From assembly GCF_010211745.1 (NCBI RefSeq), contig NZ_PDWQ01000005.1, positions 124,001 through 188,000 on the forward strand: a stretch of DNA of 64,000 bases. The letters run 5' to 3'. Below the pieces are notes generated by a model that was not told the origin of the DNA, ran no database searches, and saw only the letters and a program-made list of their open reading frames with translations. Both the position numbers and the translations under genes were made by a program. Positions 27,702 to 37,348 of this stretch are shown piece by piece. This stretch comes from Pseudoxanthomonas kalamensis DSM 18571 (GTDB taxonomy: Bacteria; Pseudomonadota; Gammaproteobacteria; Xanthomonadales; Xanthomonadaceae). Position 1 is the first letter of the stretch; each line of letters begins with the position of its first letter.

Positions 27702-27826
27702 GCCCCTTAATGATGCGATGCAGCACCATTTTCGGGCGTAATACGCGTTATCCGTGATTTTCACGTTGAGTATTCTTGACAGCCGGAAGCTCTGCTAAGC
27801 TCGTCCGGAACCCTCGTGAAACCATC

Positions 27827-29221
27827 ATGACCCCAGCCTCCGATACCGCCTCCCCCATCCCCGGCAACGTCGCCGCCGACGACCTGTCCACCCTGCAAGG
27901 CATGCCCGACTGCGAGCAGGTCGATCTGCTGCTGTTCGACATGAACGGCCTGCCGCGCGGCAAGCGCATCGCCCGCGAGGCGCTGGAAAAGGTCTACGCC
28001 AACGGCGTCTGCCTGCCGATGTCGCTGATCGCCACCGACATCACCGGCAATACCGTCGAGGAAACCGGGCTGGGCTACGACATCGGCGACGAAGACCGGA
28101 TCTGCCGCCCGGTGCCCGGTTCGCTGCGGCCGGTGCCGTGGTCGCCGCGACCGATGGCGCAACTGCTGCTGGGCATGGAGGACGCGCAGGGCCGGCCGTT
28201 CGAAGCCAATCCGCGCGAAGTGCTGCGGCGGGTGCTGGAGCGCTACGCGCAGCGCGGGCTGAAACCGGTCGTCGCGGTGGAACTGGAGTTCTACCTGCTC
28301 GACCGCCTGGCCGACGCCGACGGCCGTCCGCAACCACCGATCAACCCGAACACCGGCGGCCGCAACCGCAGCACGCAGGTCTACTACATGGACGACCTGG
28401 ACGACTATCGCGGTTTCACCGACGCGGTCGCCACCGCCTGCATGGCACAGGGCATCCCCGCCGATACCGCGGTCGCCGAATACGCGCCCGGCCAGTTCGA
28501 GATCAACCTGAAACACCGCGACGACGCCCTGCTCGCCTGCGACGAGGCGATCTGCCTGAAGCGCGCGATCAAGGCGGTGGCGCAGCAGCAGGGCCTGCAG
28601 GCCAGCTTCATGGCCAAGCCCTTCGTCGAGCAGGCCGGCAACGGCCTGCACATTCACGTCAGCGTGCTGGACGCGGCCGGCGACAACATCCTGGCCTGCA
28701 CTCCGGAAGCGCCGTCCGATGCCCTGCGCCATGCGATCGGCGGCCTGCAGCGCAGCGCGCGCGATTGCCTGCTGCTGTTCGCCCCGCATGCCAACAGCTA
28801 CCGGCGCTTCGTACCGAACGCCTTCGTCCCGCTCAACGACAGCTGGGGCTTCAACAACCGCAGCGTGGCGATGCGGGTGCCGTACAGCGACCCGGCCAAC
28901 GTCCGCGTCGAGCACCGCATCTCCGGTGCCGACGCCAACCCCTACCTGGTCGCCGCCGCCGTGCTCGCCGGCATGCTGCACGGCATCGAGAACGGTTTCG
29001 ACCCCGGCCCACCGATCGTCGGCAACGCCTACGAGCAGTTGGAGAACCGCAGCCCGTTCTGGCACGAGGCGATCGACGACTTCATGGCCAGCGACTTCAT
29101 CGCCGAGCAGTTCGGCGAAAGTTTCCGTCACGTGTATGGGCAGCAGAAGCTGAAGGAACTGCGCACCTTCTACGTCCAGGTCACCGATCTGGAATACGCG
29201 TGGTACCTGCGCTCGGTATGA
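27827..29221 (+). CDS. spuI: Second gamma-glutamylpolyamine synthetase, SpuI-type
   Basis: This 464-residue glutamine-synthetase-family ligase is divergent from spuA and clearly different from spuB. It carries VDLLLFDMNGLPRGKRI, VELEFYLLDRLAD, GLHIHVSVLDAAG, APHANSYRRF and NRSVAMRVP. In Pseudomonas spuI likewise lies upstream of and divergent from spuABC. Having two synthetases suggests division of labour between polyamines. Start MTPASD was chosen over an upstream in-frame ATG by alignment and spacing. It overlaps puuB by four bases (ATGA). Confidence 0.88.
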   Translation: MTPASDTASPIPGNVAADDLSTLQGMPDCEQVDLLLFDMNGLPRGKRIAREALEKVYANGVCLPMSLIATDITGNTVEETGLGYDIGDEDRICRPVPGSLRPVPWSPRPMAQLLLGMEDAQGRPFEANPREVLRRVLERYAQRGLKPVVAVELEFYLLDRLADADGRPQPPINPNTGGRNRSTQVYYMDDLDDYRGFTDAVATACMAQGIPADTAVAEYAPGQFEINLKHRDDALLACDEAICLKRAIKAVAQQQGLQASFMAKPFVEQAGNGLHIHVSVLDAAGDNILACTPEAPSDALRHAIGGLQRSARDCLLLFAPHANSYRRFVPNAFVPLNDSWGFNNRSVAMRVPYSDPANVRVEHRISGADANPYLVAAAVLAGMLHGIENGFDPGPPIVGNAYEQLENRSPFWHEAIDDFMASDFIAEQFGESFRHVYGQQKLKELRTFYVQVTDLEYAWYLRSV

Positions 29222-30504
29222 CCGCGACCCCAGCGCCCTATCCACCCAGCTGGTACGCCGCCAGCGCCGAGCCACTGCCGTTGCAGCCGGCGTTGCAGGG
29301 CCGCATCGACGCCGATGTCTGCGTGCTCGGCGCCGGCTATGCCGGACTGGCCGCCGCGCTGGAACTGGCCGAGGCCGGTTACAAGGTGGTGGTGCTGGAA
29401 GCCGAGCGGATCGGCTGGGGCGCCTCCGGCCGCAACGGCGGCCAGGCCATCGCCGGCTTCGGTTGCGGCGAGTCCAGGCTGGAGGCGCTGGTCGGCTTCG
29501 ACGATGCGCGCAAGATGTTCGACCTGTCGCTGGAAGGCCTGCGCTGGCTGCGCGGGCGCATCGAGCGCCACGGCATCGACTGCGACTGGCGCGACGGCCA
29601 CGCCACCGTGCCGATCAAGCCGCGCCAGCAGGCCGAAGTCGAAGCGGCGATCGAGCACTTCCACACTCGCTACGACTACCCCGTGCAGTGGTGGGACCGC
29701 GAGCGCCTGCGCGAGCAATTGGCCAGCGACCGCTACCTGGGTGCGATGTACGACCCGCAAAGCGGCCACCTGCATCCGCTGCGATACGCGCTGGGTCTGG
29801 CCCGCGCGGCGCTGGACGCCAGTGTGCGCATCCACGAGGGCTCGAAGGTGACCGCCCTGCAGCACGGCGCGCGGCCAGTGTTGCGGACCGCGCACGGCGA
29901 AGTGCAGTGCGAGTTCGCCGTCATCGCCGGCAACGCGCTGATGCACGGCATCGCCCCGGAACTGGAATCGCGGATCATGCCGGTCGGCACCTACATCGGC
30001 GCCACCGCGCCGCTGGGCGAGGAACGTGCACGCGCGCTGATCCGCAACGACATGGCGGTGGCCGACACCAACTGGGCGCTGGACTATTTCCGCCTCAGCC
30101 GCGACCACCGCCTGCTGTTCGGCGGTCGCGCCAGTTATTCCACCCTGCCGCCGCCGGACCTGCGCGGCACCATGACCCGGCGTATGCGCGCAGTGTTCCC
30201 GCAGCTGCACGACGTGGAGATCGAATACGTCTGGGGCGGCATGATCGACATTTCGCTGAACCGCGCCCCGCACTGGGGCCGACTGCGCGACAACGTGTAC
30301 TTTGCCCAGGGCTTTTCCGGCCACGGCCTGATCGCCACCGGGCTGGCCGGCACGCTGATCGCCGAGGCCATCCGCGGCCAGTCCGAGCGGCTGGACCTGT
30401 TCGCAAGAATCCCGCACCAACCGTTCCCCGGCGGTCGCGCGCTGCGCACGCCACTGCTGGTCGCGGCGATGGCCTGGTACAAGCTGCGCGACGCATTATG
30501 GTGA
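29218..30504 (+). CDS. puuB: Gamma-glutamylputrescine oxidoreductase PuuB-type
   Basis: This 428-residue FAD-dependent DAO-family oxidase has the dinucleotide-binding loop [20 protein letters not shown] (about 34-53), [11 protein letters not shown], and the C-terminal [14 protein letters not shown] block that closes over FAD. PuuB oxidises gamma-glutamylputrescine to the aldehyde with release of ammonia and hydrogen peroxide. It is translationally coupled to spuI (ATGA). The aldehyde product would be passed to PuuC at 40185-41687. Confidence 0.92.
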   Translation: MTATPAPYPPSWYAASAEPLPLQPALQGRIDADVCVLGAGYAGLAAALELAEAGYKVVVLEAERIGWGASGRNGGQAIAGFGCGESRLEALVGFDDARKMFDLSLEGLRWLRGRIERHGIDCDWRDGHATVPIKPRQQAEVEAAIEHFHTRYDYPVQWWDRERLREQLASDRYLGAMYDPQSGHLHPLRYALGLARAALDASVRIHEGSKVTALQHGARPVLRTAHGEVQCEFAVIAGNALMHGIAPELESRIMPVGTYIGATAPLGEERARALIRNDMAVADTNWALDYFRLSRDHRLLFGGRASYSTLPPPDLRGTMTRRMRAVFPQLHDVEIEYVWGGMIDISLNRAPHWGRLRDNVYFAQGFSGHGLIATGLAGTLIAEAIRGQSERLDLFARIPHQPFPGGRALRTPLLVAAMAWYKLRDALW

Positions 30505-30560
30505 GCCCGACATAGTCGCCACGCTATGCTGGCAGCGTCACACGATGCCGGGCCAGATGC

Positions 30561-31445
30561 GTGCAAAAGGTTCCGCCACTGCTGCTCGAAGGTGTGCGTT
30601 TCGACAAACCCGAACGCCTCGCCTATCCCGATGCCGGCCTTCGTCTGGGCGACGTGGCCCGCTATTACCATGCGGTGGCGCCGCGCCTGCTGATGGAAGC
30701 CGCCGGGCGCCCGCTGTCGCTGCTGCGTTGCCCGGACGGGATCGCCGGCGAATGCTTCTTCCAGCGCCATCCCGGCGCCGGCATGGGCGATCGCGTCCAT
30801 CGCGTGCCACTGCGCGAGAAGGATGGCGATCTCGCCGACTACCTGTATATCGACGATGTCCGCGGCCTGCTGCAGCTGGTCCGGCTGGGCGCGTACGAAT
30901 TCCACGCCTGGGGCTCGCCGGCTGCAACGCCCGATCGCCCGGACCGACTGGTCTTCGACCTGGATCCCGGCGCCGGCGTGCCGTGGACCGAACTGGTTGC
31001 CTGCGCGCGCCTGATCCGCGACCGGCTGCAAGCACATGGCCTGCGCAGCTTCGTGCGCCTGAGCGGCGGCAAGGGCGTGCATGTGGTCGCGCCATTCGCA
31101 CCGGGACCAGACTGGATGCAGGCCAAGGCGTTCTGCGAACGCATCGCGCGCGGACTGGCACGCGAGCAACTGCAACGCTACGTGGCCAGCGCCGGCAAGC
31201 GGCTGCGCACCGGTCGCATCTTCATCGACTGGCTGCGCAATACCCGCAGCGCAACCAGCATCGCCAACTGGTCGCTGCGCGCCCGTCCCGGCGCACCGGT
31301 CGCCATGCCGTTGCGCTGGGACGAACTGGGCGCCAGCCGCAGTGGCGGCGACTACCCGATGGCACGCGCGCTGCGACGTGCGTCACGTTTGCGCAGCGAC
31401 CCCTGGGATGGCATCGCGACGCTGCGGCAATCGCTGCCGGCCTGA
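30561..31445 (+). CDS. Stand-alone LigD-type NHEJ polymerase domain protein
   Basis: This 294-residue archaeo-eukaryotic-primase-fold protein is equivalent to the polymerase module of bacterial LigD, which fills gaps during non-homologous end joining. The metal-binding FDLDPG, nucleotide-binding SGGKGVHVV and IFIDWLRN motifs are present and in order. No ligase or phosphoesterase domain is attached, and no Ku gene is in the window. A GTG start is used because no in-frame ATG lies upstream; the Shine-Dalgarno sequence is weak. A TATGCT box near 30522 could be a -10 element. It may act with a Ku/ligase elsewhere or alone. Confidence 0.88.
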   Translation: MQKVPPLLLEGVRFDKPERLAYPDAGLRLGDVARYYHAVAPRLLMEAAGRPLSLLRCPDGIAGECFFQRHPGAGMGDRVHRVPLREKDGDLADYLYIDDVRGLLQLVRLGAYEFHAWGSPAATPDRPDRLVFDLDPGAGVPWTELVACARLIRDRLQAHGLRSFVRLSGGKGVHVVAPFAPGPDWMQAKAFCERIARGLAREQLQRYVASAGKRLRTGRIFIDWLRNTRSATSIANWSLRARPGAPVAMPLRWDELGASRSGGDYPMARALRRASRLRSDPWDGIATLRQSLPA

Positions 31446-31469
31446 GACGCAACGGATCCACCGCACGCT

Positions 31470-31483
31470 CTGATCTGGATCAA
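31470..31483 (+). promoter_or_regulatory. FNR/ANR-like box upstream of the hemerythrin gene
   Basis: CTGATCTGGATCAA matches the FNR consensus TTGAT-N4-ATCAA at nine of ten positions. A possible -10 element, TAGAGT, lies at 31506-31511. A start near 31518 would put the box centre at -41.5, the standard class II activator position. Confidence 0.6.
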
Positions 31484-31558
31484 TGCCGCCATCCGACCCG
31501 ACACCTAGAGTCCCCGCCGAACATCGCGCCGCATGCGCCGATCCACAGGGGACATCCG

Positions 31559-32023
31559 ATGGCATTGCTTATCTGGCAGGACAATCTCAACACCGGCATC
31601 GAGATCATCGACGGGCAGCACCAGCGCATCGTCGAAATGATCAACCAGCTGCACAACGCGCAGGTCGGCGGCCACGGCAACGTGCTGGTTGGCGAGGTGC
31701 TGGACGAACTGATCGACTACACGCTGTCGCACTTCGCCTTCGAGGAAGAGCTGATGGAAGAAGCCGGCTACCCGTTCCATGCCGCACACAAACGCGTGCA
31801 CGACATTTTCACCAAGCGGGTCAGCGAATACCGGATGCGCTTCCAGTCCGGCGAGGACGTCACCGACGAACTGAAGGGCATGCTGTCGCGCTGGCTGTTC
31901 AACCACATCCGCAGCGACGACAAGGCCTACGCGGAAACGGTCAAGCAGCACCTCAACCACTTCGCCCGCACCCACCAGGAAGGCGGCTGGCTGGGCCGCA
32001 CGCTGAAGCGGCTGTTCAAATAA
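31559..32023 (+). CDS. Bacteriohemerythrin
   Basis: This 154-residue protein has the hemerythrin di-iron ligand pattern: His in [13 protein letters not shown] (about 20), [15 protein letters not shown] with His and Glu, HAAHKRVH, and the late HIRSDDK with His and Asp. Single-domain bacteriohemerythrins bind oxygen reversibly and deliver or sense it. CAGGGG precedes the ATG. The FNR-like box upstream suggests induction at low oxygen. It converges with the MFS gene, six bases between stops. Confidence 0.92.
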   Translation: MALLIWQDNLNTGIEIIDGQHQRIVEMINQLHNAQVGGHGNVLVGEVLDELIDYTLSHFAFEEELMEEAGYPFHAAHKRVHDIFTKRVSEYRMRFQSGEDVTDELKGMLSRWLFNHIRSDDKAYAETVKQHLNHFARTHQEGGWLGRTLKRLFK

Positions 32024-32029
32024 TCGGGC

Positions 32030-33313
32030 TCAATCAATGCCGCGGCGCGGCACGAACAGCAGCGCCAGCAGGGTCAGGCCGGCCATCCCGGCCAGGTAGT
32101 AACCCACCGACGCCAGGCCATGCCGCTCGCCCAGCATGGTGGCGATGTACGGCGCCGGCGAGGCGCCGATGATGCCGGCCATGTTGAACGCCAGCGAAGC
32201 GCCGGTATAGCGCACCCGGGTCGGGAACAGCTCGGACAGGATGGTGCCGCAGGGTCCGTAGGTCAGGCCCATCGCGCCCAGCCCGATGGCGAGGAAGGCG
32301 AGCACGCCCCAGTCGCTGCCGGATTCGAACAGCGGCGCGAAGGCGAAGCCGAACAGGATGATCAGCACCGTCGCCGCGACCATCGCCTGCCAACGCCCGT
32401 AGCGGTCGGCGTACAGCGCCGACAGCGGGATGGTGGCGGCGAAGAACAGCACCCCGACCATCTGCAGCAACAGGAAGTGTTCGCGGCCGTAGCCCAGTTT
32501 CGAAGTGCCCCAGCTCAGCGAGAACACCGTCATCAGGTAGAACAGCACGAAGGTGGCGACCAGCGCCAGGGTGCCGGCCAGCAGCAGGCCGGGATGTTCG
32601 CGCAGCACCGTCAGCATCGGCAGCTTGGCGCGTTCGCCGCGCTCCAGGGTCTTCTGGAAATCCGGGGTCTCGGTGATCTTCAGCCGCACCCACAGCCCGA
32701 CCATCACCAGCGCCGCGCTGGCCAGGAACGGGATGCGCCAGCCCCAGGCCATGAACTGCGCATCGTCCAGCAATTCGGTCAGCAGCAGGAAGATTCCGGT
32801 CGAGCACAGGAAACCGATCGGCGCGCCGAGTTGCGGAAACATGCCGTACCAGGCGCGCTTGCCCGGCGGCGCGTTCTCGGTCGCCAGCAGCACCGCGCCG
32901 CCCCATTCGCCGCCCAGGCCCACGCCCTGCCCCAGCCGGCACAGCGCCAGCAGCAGCGGTGCGGCGATGCCGATCTGCCCGTAGGTCGGCAACAGGCCGA
33001 TCGCCACCGTCGAGATGCCCATCGTCAGCAAGGCCGCGACCAAGGTCGCCTTGCGGCCAACGCGGTCGCCGAAATGACCGAACAGCGCCGAGCCGAACGG
33101 CCGCGCGATAAAGGCCAGGGCGAAGGTGGCGAAGGATTTCAGGGTCGCCGAGGCGGCGTCGCCCTCGGGGAAGAACAGGTGCGGGAAGACGATGACCGCC
33201 GCGGTGGCGTAGATGTAGAAATCGAAGAACTCGATGGTGGTGCCGATCATGCTGGCGAACAGCACCCGAGCCTTCGAGTTGCCCGCGGGATGGGCGGCGT
33301 GCGTGGCGGTCAT
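32030..33313 (-). CDS. MFS transporter of the metabolite:H+ symporter family
   Basis: This 427-residue protein has about 12 membrane helices and the metabolite:H+ symporter (ProP/ShiA-like) signatures: GTTIEFFDFYIYA in helix 1, ARPFGSALFGHFGDRVGRKATL between helices 2 and 3, and LGGEWGGAVLLATENAPPGKR after helix 4. Members import organic acids, betaines, shikimate or dicarboxylates with protons. Substrate cannot be assigned. No neighbouring metabolic gene on the same strand gives a hint. Confidence 0.9.
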   Translation of the reverse strand: MTATHAAHPAGNSKARVLFASMIGTTIEFFDFYIYATAAVIVFPHLFFPEGDAASATLKSFATFALAFIARPFGSALFGHFGDRVGRKATLVAALLTMGISTVAIGLLPTYGQIGIAAPLLLALCRLGQGVGLGGEWGGAVLLATENAPPGKRAWYGMFPQLGAPIGFLCSTGIFLLLTELLDDAQFMAWGWRIPFLASAALVMVGLWVRLKITETPDFQKTLERGERAKLPMLTVLREHPGLLLAGTLALVATFVLFYLMTVFSLSWGTSKLGYGREHFLLLQMVGVLFFAATIPLSALYADRYGRWQAMVAATVLIILFGFAFAPLFESGSDWGVLAFLAIGLGAMGLTYGPCGTILSELFPTRVRYTGASLAFNMAGIIGASPAPYIATMLGERHGLASVGYYLAGMAGLTLLALLFVPRRGID

Positions 33314-33383
33314 GCATCATCCGGTGTGCGAAACCGGGCGATTCTGCCAGATTCGCCGCGCCGCCGCCTTTCGGCCCGTCGGT

Positions 33384-34139
33384 TCACCCGGCCGGATTCA
33401 CCAGCACCGGGGCATCGCGGTAGTACTGCGGAAACACCTTCTGCAGCTGCCGCAGCTTGGGCGCGTCGTGGAACATGATGTACGGCGAATGCGGATTCCG
33501 GGTCATGTAGTCCTGGTGGTAGTCCTCGGCCGGGTAGAAGGCCGTGTACTTCTCCACGTTGGTCGCCAGCGGGCGCGGAAAATACTTCGCCGCGTCGAGC
33601 TGCTCGATGTAGGCATGCGCGACCCGGCTCTGGGTCGGCGTGGTCGGGAAGATCGCCGACCGGTACTGGGTGCCCACGTCCGGCCCCTGCCGGTTCAGTT
33701 CGGTCGGGTCGTGGACCACGCCAAAGAAGATCCGCAGCAGGGTGCCGTAACTGACCTCGGCCGGGTCGTAGGTGATGTACACCGACTCGGCATGGCCGGT
33801 GCGGCCGCTGCTGACCATTTCATAGCGTGCATGGCTGGCGTTGCCGCCGGCGTAACCGGACATGACCTGCTTGACCCCGCGCACATGCTGGAACACGCCC
33901 TGCACGCCCCAGAAGCAGCCGCCGGCGAAGATCGCCACCTGGTTGCCGGGCTTGCCGACCGCTTCGTCCAGTTCCGGCGCCGGCACCACCGCCATCGGGG
34001 TCGCCGCCATCTTGCCGTCGTCGCGATCGGCGCCGTGGCCGCTGCACTGCCAGACCAGCAACGCCGACAGGGCGATCAGCCCGCCGATCAGATAGCGCCA
34101 GCCGCGCCCCCTCGTCATCGTGGTGGAAACATTGCTCAT
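33384..34139 (-). CDS. msrA: Membrane-anchored peptide methionine (S)-S-oxide reductase MsrA
   Basis: This 251-residue protein reduces the S-form of methionine sulfoxide. The active site GGCFWGVQ holds catalytic Cys75, and the YHQDY motif lies near 215. A hydrophobic N-terminal segment (about 17-31) precedes the domain, so the enzyme should face the periplasm; the adjacent Cys32 is not in a proper lipobox. AGGAG sits ahead of the ATG. It is the last gene of msrB-dipZ-msrA, 28 bp after dipZ. The usual C-terminal resolving cysteines are not evident, so direct reduction by the DipZ thioredoxin domain is plausible. Confidence 0.93.
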   Translation of the reverse strand: MSNVSTTMTRGRGWRYLIGGLIALSALLVWQCSGHGADRDDGKMAATPMAVVPAPELDEAVGKPGNQVAIFAGGCFWGVQGVFQHVRGVKQVMSGYAGGNASHARYEMVSSGRTGHAESVYITYDPAEVSYGTLLRIFFGVVHDPTELNRQGPDVGTQYRSAIFPTTPTQSRVAHAYIEQLDAAKYFPRPLATNVEKYTAFYPAEDYHQDYMTRNPHSPYIMFHDAPKLRQLQKVFPQYYRDAPVLVNPAG

Positions 34140-34167
34140 GATTCACACTCCTTGTCCGTTGCCGTCT

Positions 34168-35904
34168 TCAACCGAAGGTGAAGGCATAGGCCGCCGCGCC
34201 GGGGTCGAGGAATTCGATCTCGAACGTGCGCTCGCCGATCTCGCCCGGTTGCCGCAGCAATTGATAGAGGCGTTGTTCGGTCACCGTACCGTTGCCGTCG
34301 GCGTCCACGTCGACCCCGGCCGCCGCACCCGGCGCCTGGCCGTCGATGCGCACGCGGAAACGCACCGGCGTGCCGTCCGCGCCCGGACCCAGCACCAGGT
34401 GCAGGTCGCGGGCCTGGAAACGGAAGGCGATCCGGCCACCCGCGCCCGCGTCCACCGCACGCTCGGATTCGACCTGCCAGCGGCCGCCCAGCCCCCAGTC
34501 GTTCAACGCCAACTGCGCCGGCAGCGCGTAGTCGACTGCGGTGTCGCGCGCGACCGGCCCGGAGGCGAAGTTCTGCGCGCGCCGGTAGCCCAGGTAGGTT
34601 TCGCTCGAGCGCACCTTGTCGAAGTCCGCCGCCTGCTGCACGCCGTCGGCGCGCACCGTCGCCATCGGCGCATCGTCCAGCCCGGACGCGCCGGCTTCGC
34701 GCAGCAGCTGGCGGATCACCCGCTCGGATTCGTCGTACTTGCCTTCGCCGAAATGGTGGTAGCGGATGCGACCCTGCGCATCGATGAAGTAGTGCGCCGG
34801 CCAGTAGTGGTTGTCGAACGCCTTCCACACCGCATAGTCGTTGTCGATCGCCACCGGATAGTCGATGCCCAGATCGCGCAGCGCCTTGTGCACGTTGTCC
34901 ACGTCGCGCTCGAAGGCGAACTCCGGCGTGTGCACGCCGATCACCACCAGCCCCTGCTCGCGGTACTTGGCCTCCCATGCCTTCACGTACGGCAGGCTGC
35001 GCAGGCAGTTGATGCACGAATAGGTCCAGAAATCGACCAGCACCACCTTGCCGCGCAGCGCGGCGGCGTCCAGCGGTGGCGAATTGAGCCACTGCACCAC
35101 ACCGTCCAACGGCGGCATCGCACCCTCGTCGCCCAGCGATTCCGGGTCGCTCATCCGCGCCATTCCGGCCACCTGATCGGAACGCCCGCCAAGCTTCTCG
35201 ACCAGCGACTGCTCCAGTCCGCCGGTCGAGGCGGTGGAGATGCGCGCCAGCACGCCGGTGTCCAGACCGAAGGCGATCGCCAGCGCGCCCAGCAGCATCG
35301 CCGCGCCGAGGCCACGGCGGATCCATTCACCCACGCCCAGCGAGCGCTTCATCGCCTCGAACACCTTGCCGCCCAGCAGCAAGGCCAGCGCCAGCGAGGT
35401 CGCCGCGCCCAGCCCGTAAGCCAGCAGCAGCAGGGTCGAATCTGCGCTGGCGCCCTTCACCGCCGCGCCGGTCAGCACCAGGCCCAGGATCGGCCCGGCG
35501 CACGGCGCCCACAGCAGGCCGGTGGCGATGCCGAGCAGGAACGAGGCGCCCGGCCCGATCCCGCCCTGCGCCTGCGCCTTGCCGTAGATGCGGTTGCCGA
35601 CCCGGACCAGCGGGCGCGACAAGCGCGTGGCCAGCGACGGGAACAGCAGGCTCAGGCCGAACACCGCCACCAGCGCCAGCGCAATCCAGCGTCCGTACTG
35701 GTTGGCCGCCACCACCCAGCCGCCGCCGACCGCGGCCAACGTGGCGACCAGGGCGAAGGTCGCGACCATGCCGGCCAGCAGCGGCAGGCTGCTGCGCCAG
35801 AACGGCTGCCCGGCGCCGGAAAACACGAACGGCAGCACCGGCAGGATGCAGGGGCTGAGGATGGTCAGCACGCCACCCAGATAAGCCAGCAGGAACAACA
35901 GCAT
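34168..35904 (-). CDS. dipZ: DipZ: CcdA-like membrane reductase fused to a periplasmic thioredoxin domain
   Basis: This 578-residue protein passes electrons from cytoplasmic thioredoxin across the inner membrane. A CcdA-like domain (about 1-220) has conserved C19 (LSPCILP) and C135 (WAPCAGP). A thioredoxin-like domain (about 270-420) has the redox pair C297/C300 in FWTYSCINCLRSLPY. A beta-rich C-terminal domain (about 440-578) is typical of the DipZ family. Placement between msrB and msrA indicates that it recycles these periplasmic reductases. The family is also linked to cytochrome c maturation, but the context favours repair. Confidence 0.92.
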   Translation of the reverse strand: MLLFLLAYLGGVLTILSPCILPVLPFVFSGAGQPFWRSSLPLLAGMVATFALVATLAAVGGGWVVAANQYGRWIALALVAVFGLSLLFPSLATRLSRPLVRVGNRIYGKAQAQGGIGPGASFLLGIATGLLWAPCAGPILGLVLTGAAVKGASADSTLLLLAYGLGAATSLALALLLGGKVFEAMKRSLGVGEWIRRGLGAAMLLGALAIAFGLDTGVLARISTASTGGLEQSLVEKLGGRSDQVAGMARMSDPESLGDEGAMPPLDGVVQWLNSPPLDAAALRGKVVLVDFWTYSCINCLRSLPYVKAWEAKYREQGLVVIGVHTPEFAFERDVDNVHKALRDLGIDYPVAIDNDYAVWKAFDNHYWPAHYFIDAQGRIRYHHFGEGKYDESERVIRQLLREAGASGLDDAPMATVRADGVQQAADFDKVRSSETYLGYRRAQNFASGPVARDTAVDYALPAQLALNDWGLGGRWQVESERAVDAGAGGRIAFRFQARDLHLVLGPGADGTPVRFRVRIDGQAPGAAAGVDVDADGNGTVTEQRLYQLLRQPGEIGERTFEIEFLDPGAAAYAFTFG

Positions 35905-35943
35905 GTCGCTTCCTCGTGATCGGGAACGGAACCGCGGCGGCGC

Positions 35944-36465
35944 TCAGACCAGCGCCGGCTGCGGATGGAAACTCATCGCTGCGCCGTTCATGCAGTAGCG
36001 CAGGCCGGTCGGTCGCGGACCGTCATTGAACACGTGGCCGAGATGGCCGCCGCAGCGACGGCAATGCACTTCGGTGCGGACCATGCCCAGGCTGCGGTCG
36101 CTGCGCGTGCCGACCGCGTTCTCCAGCGGCTGCCAGAAGCTGGGCCAGCCGGTGCCACTGTCGAACTTGGTGCGCGAGGAAAACAGCGGCAGCGCGCAGC
36201 CGGCACAGGCGAACACGCCGCCGCGGTGCTCGTCGTTCAGCGGGCTGGAAAACGGCCGTTCGGTGCCGTGCTCGCGCAGCACGTAGTACTGCATCGGGCT
36301 CAGCCGGCGCTTCCATTCGGCATCGCTGTAGCTGATCTCGAAGGTCTCGGCCTCGCGTGCCTGCGCCTCGGGCGCGCGTACCGCCAACCGCAGCAGGCCG
36401 GCGCCGCCCAGCAGCGCGGCTGCACTGCCGCCCGTCGCGATCAGGAAATCCCTTCGGCTGCTCAT
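35944..36465 (-). CDS. msrB: Exported peptide methionine (R)-S-oxide reductase MsrB
   Basis: This 173-residue protein reduces the R-form of methionine sulfoxide. The N-terminus SSRRDFLIATGGSAAAL is a twin-arginine signal, so folded, metal-loaded enzyme is exported. Zinc cysteines are in CAGC and CRRC, and the catalytic Cys is in GLRYCMNG. ATG at 36465 is preferred to an upstream in-frame GTG because GAGG is correctly spaced. First gene of the leftward msrB-dipZ-msrA unit; divergent from the response regulator at 36611. Confidence 0.93.
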   Translation of the reverse strand: MSSRRDFLIATGGSAAALLGGAGLLRLAVRAPEAQAREAETFEISYSDAEWKRRLSPMQYYVLREHGTERPFSSPLNDEHRGGVFACAGCALPLFSSRTKFDSGTGWPSFWQPLENAVGTRSDRSLGMVRTEVHCRRCGGHLGHVFNDGPRPTGLRYCMNGAAMSFHPQPALV

Positions 36466-36536
36466 CGTGTCCACCTCGTTCGGCTCCGGCCCGTTCCGGA
36501 TGGGCGCAGACTAGCCCGGCACGGTTCCCCAAGTCC

Positions 36537-36561
36537 TCACGCAGGTTTAAACATTCCGTGA
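36537..36561. promoter_or_regulatory. Nested palindrome between msrB and the two-component genes
   Basis: TCACG and CGTGA flank the perfect palindrome GTTTAAAC (36545-36552), and both share nearly the same centre. It lies in the divergent promoter region and is a candidate operator for the adjacent OmpR-type regulator. Confidence 0.4.
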
Positions 36562-36610
36562 CAAACGGCCGCCGTGGCTCCGGCACAATGTATCCATTCA
36601 GGTTTCCCGG

Positions 36611-37348
36611 ATGTTCCATACCGTGCCGAACGAAGCGTCCCGACGCATCCTGCTGGTGGAAGACGATGCCCACATCGCCGAGCTGCTGGCCATGCACCTG
36701 CGCGAGGAACACTACGACGTGGTCCATTGCGACCATGGCGGCGATGCGCTGCGCCGGCTGCAGCAGGAGGACTGGGACGCGCTGGTGTTGGACCTGATGC
36801 TGCCCGGCGTGTCCGGGCTGGACATCTGCCGCCAGGCGCGCGAGCGCAACCGCTACCTGCCGATCGTCATCATCAGCGCACGCGCCAGCGAGACCCACCG
36901 CATCCTCGGCCTGGAACTGGGCGCGGACGATTACCTGGCCAAGCCGTTCTCGGTGCTGGAACTGGTCGCGCGGGTCAAGGCGCTGTTCCGCCGCGTCGAT
37001 GCGCTGGCGCGCGAGGCGCGAATCGACGCCGGGGTGCTGGAATGCCACGACGTCGCCATCGACCCGGTCGCGCGCCAGGCCAGCCTGCGCGGGCAACCGC
37101 TGGATCTGCCGCCGCGCGAATTCGACCTGCTGCACTTCTTCGTCCGCCACCCCGACCAGGTGTTCTCGCGCATGCAACTGCTGGACGCGGTCTGGGGCCA
37201 CAACCACGAAGGCTACGAACACACCGTCAATACCCACATCAACCGGCTGCGTTCGCGGATCGAGGACGATCCGGCGCAACCGGCGCGGATCCTGACCGTC
37301 TGGGGCAGCGGCTACCGCTTCGCCTCGCAACAGGGTAGCGGCGCATGA
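36611..37348 (+). CDS. OmpR/PhoB-family response regulator
   Basis: This 245-residue regulator has a receiver domain (about 11-130) with acidic pocket VEDDAH, phosphoacceptor D61 in LVLDLMLPG, and lysine in LAKPF. A winged-helix DNA-binding domain follows (about 145-240), with PREFDLLHFFVRHPDQVFSR and HINRLRSRIEDDPAQP. It is coupled to its kinase by an ATGA overlap. Being divergent from msrB-dipZ-msrA, it may sense envelope oxidative damage, as MsrQP-linked systems do in other bacteria; the target genes are inferred. Confidence 0.93.
   Translation: MFHTVPNEASRRILLVEDDAHIAELLAMHLREEHYDVVHCDHGGDALRRLQQEDWDALVLDLMLPGVSGLDICRQARERNRYLPIVIISARASETHRILGLELGADDYLAKPFSVLELVARVKALFRRVDALAREARIDAGVLECHDVAIDPVARQASLRGQPLDLPPREFDLLHFFVRHPDQVFSRMQLLDAVWGHNHEGYEHTVNTHINRLRSRIEDDPAQPARILTVWGSGYRFASQQGSGA

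Noticed and set aside
27776-27801. Sigma-70 promoter from TTGACA to TAAGCT before spuI
   Set aside because: The spacer is 14 bases, too short for a usual promoter, so I did not list it.
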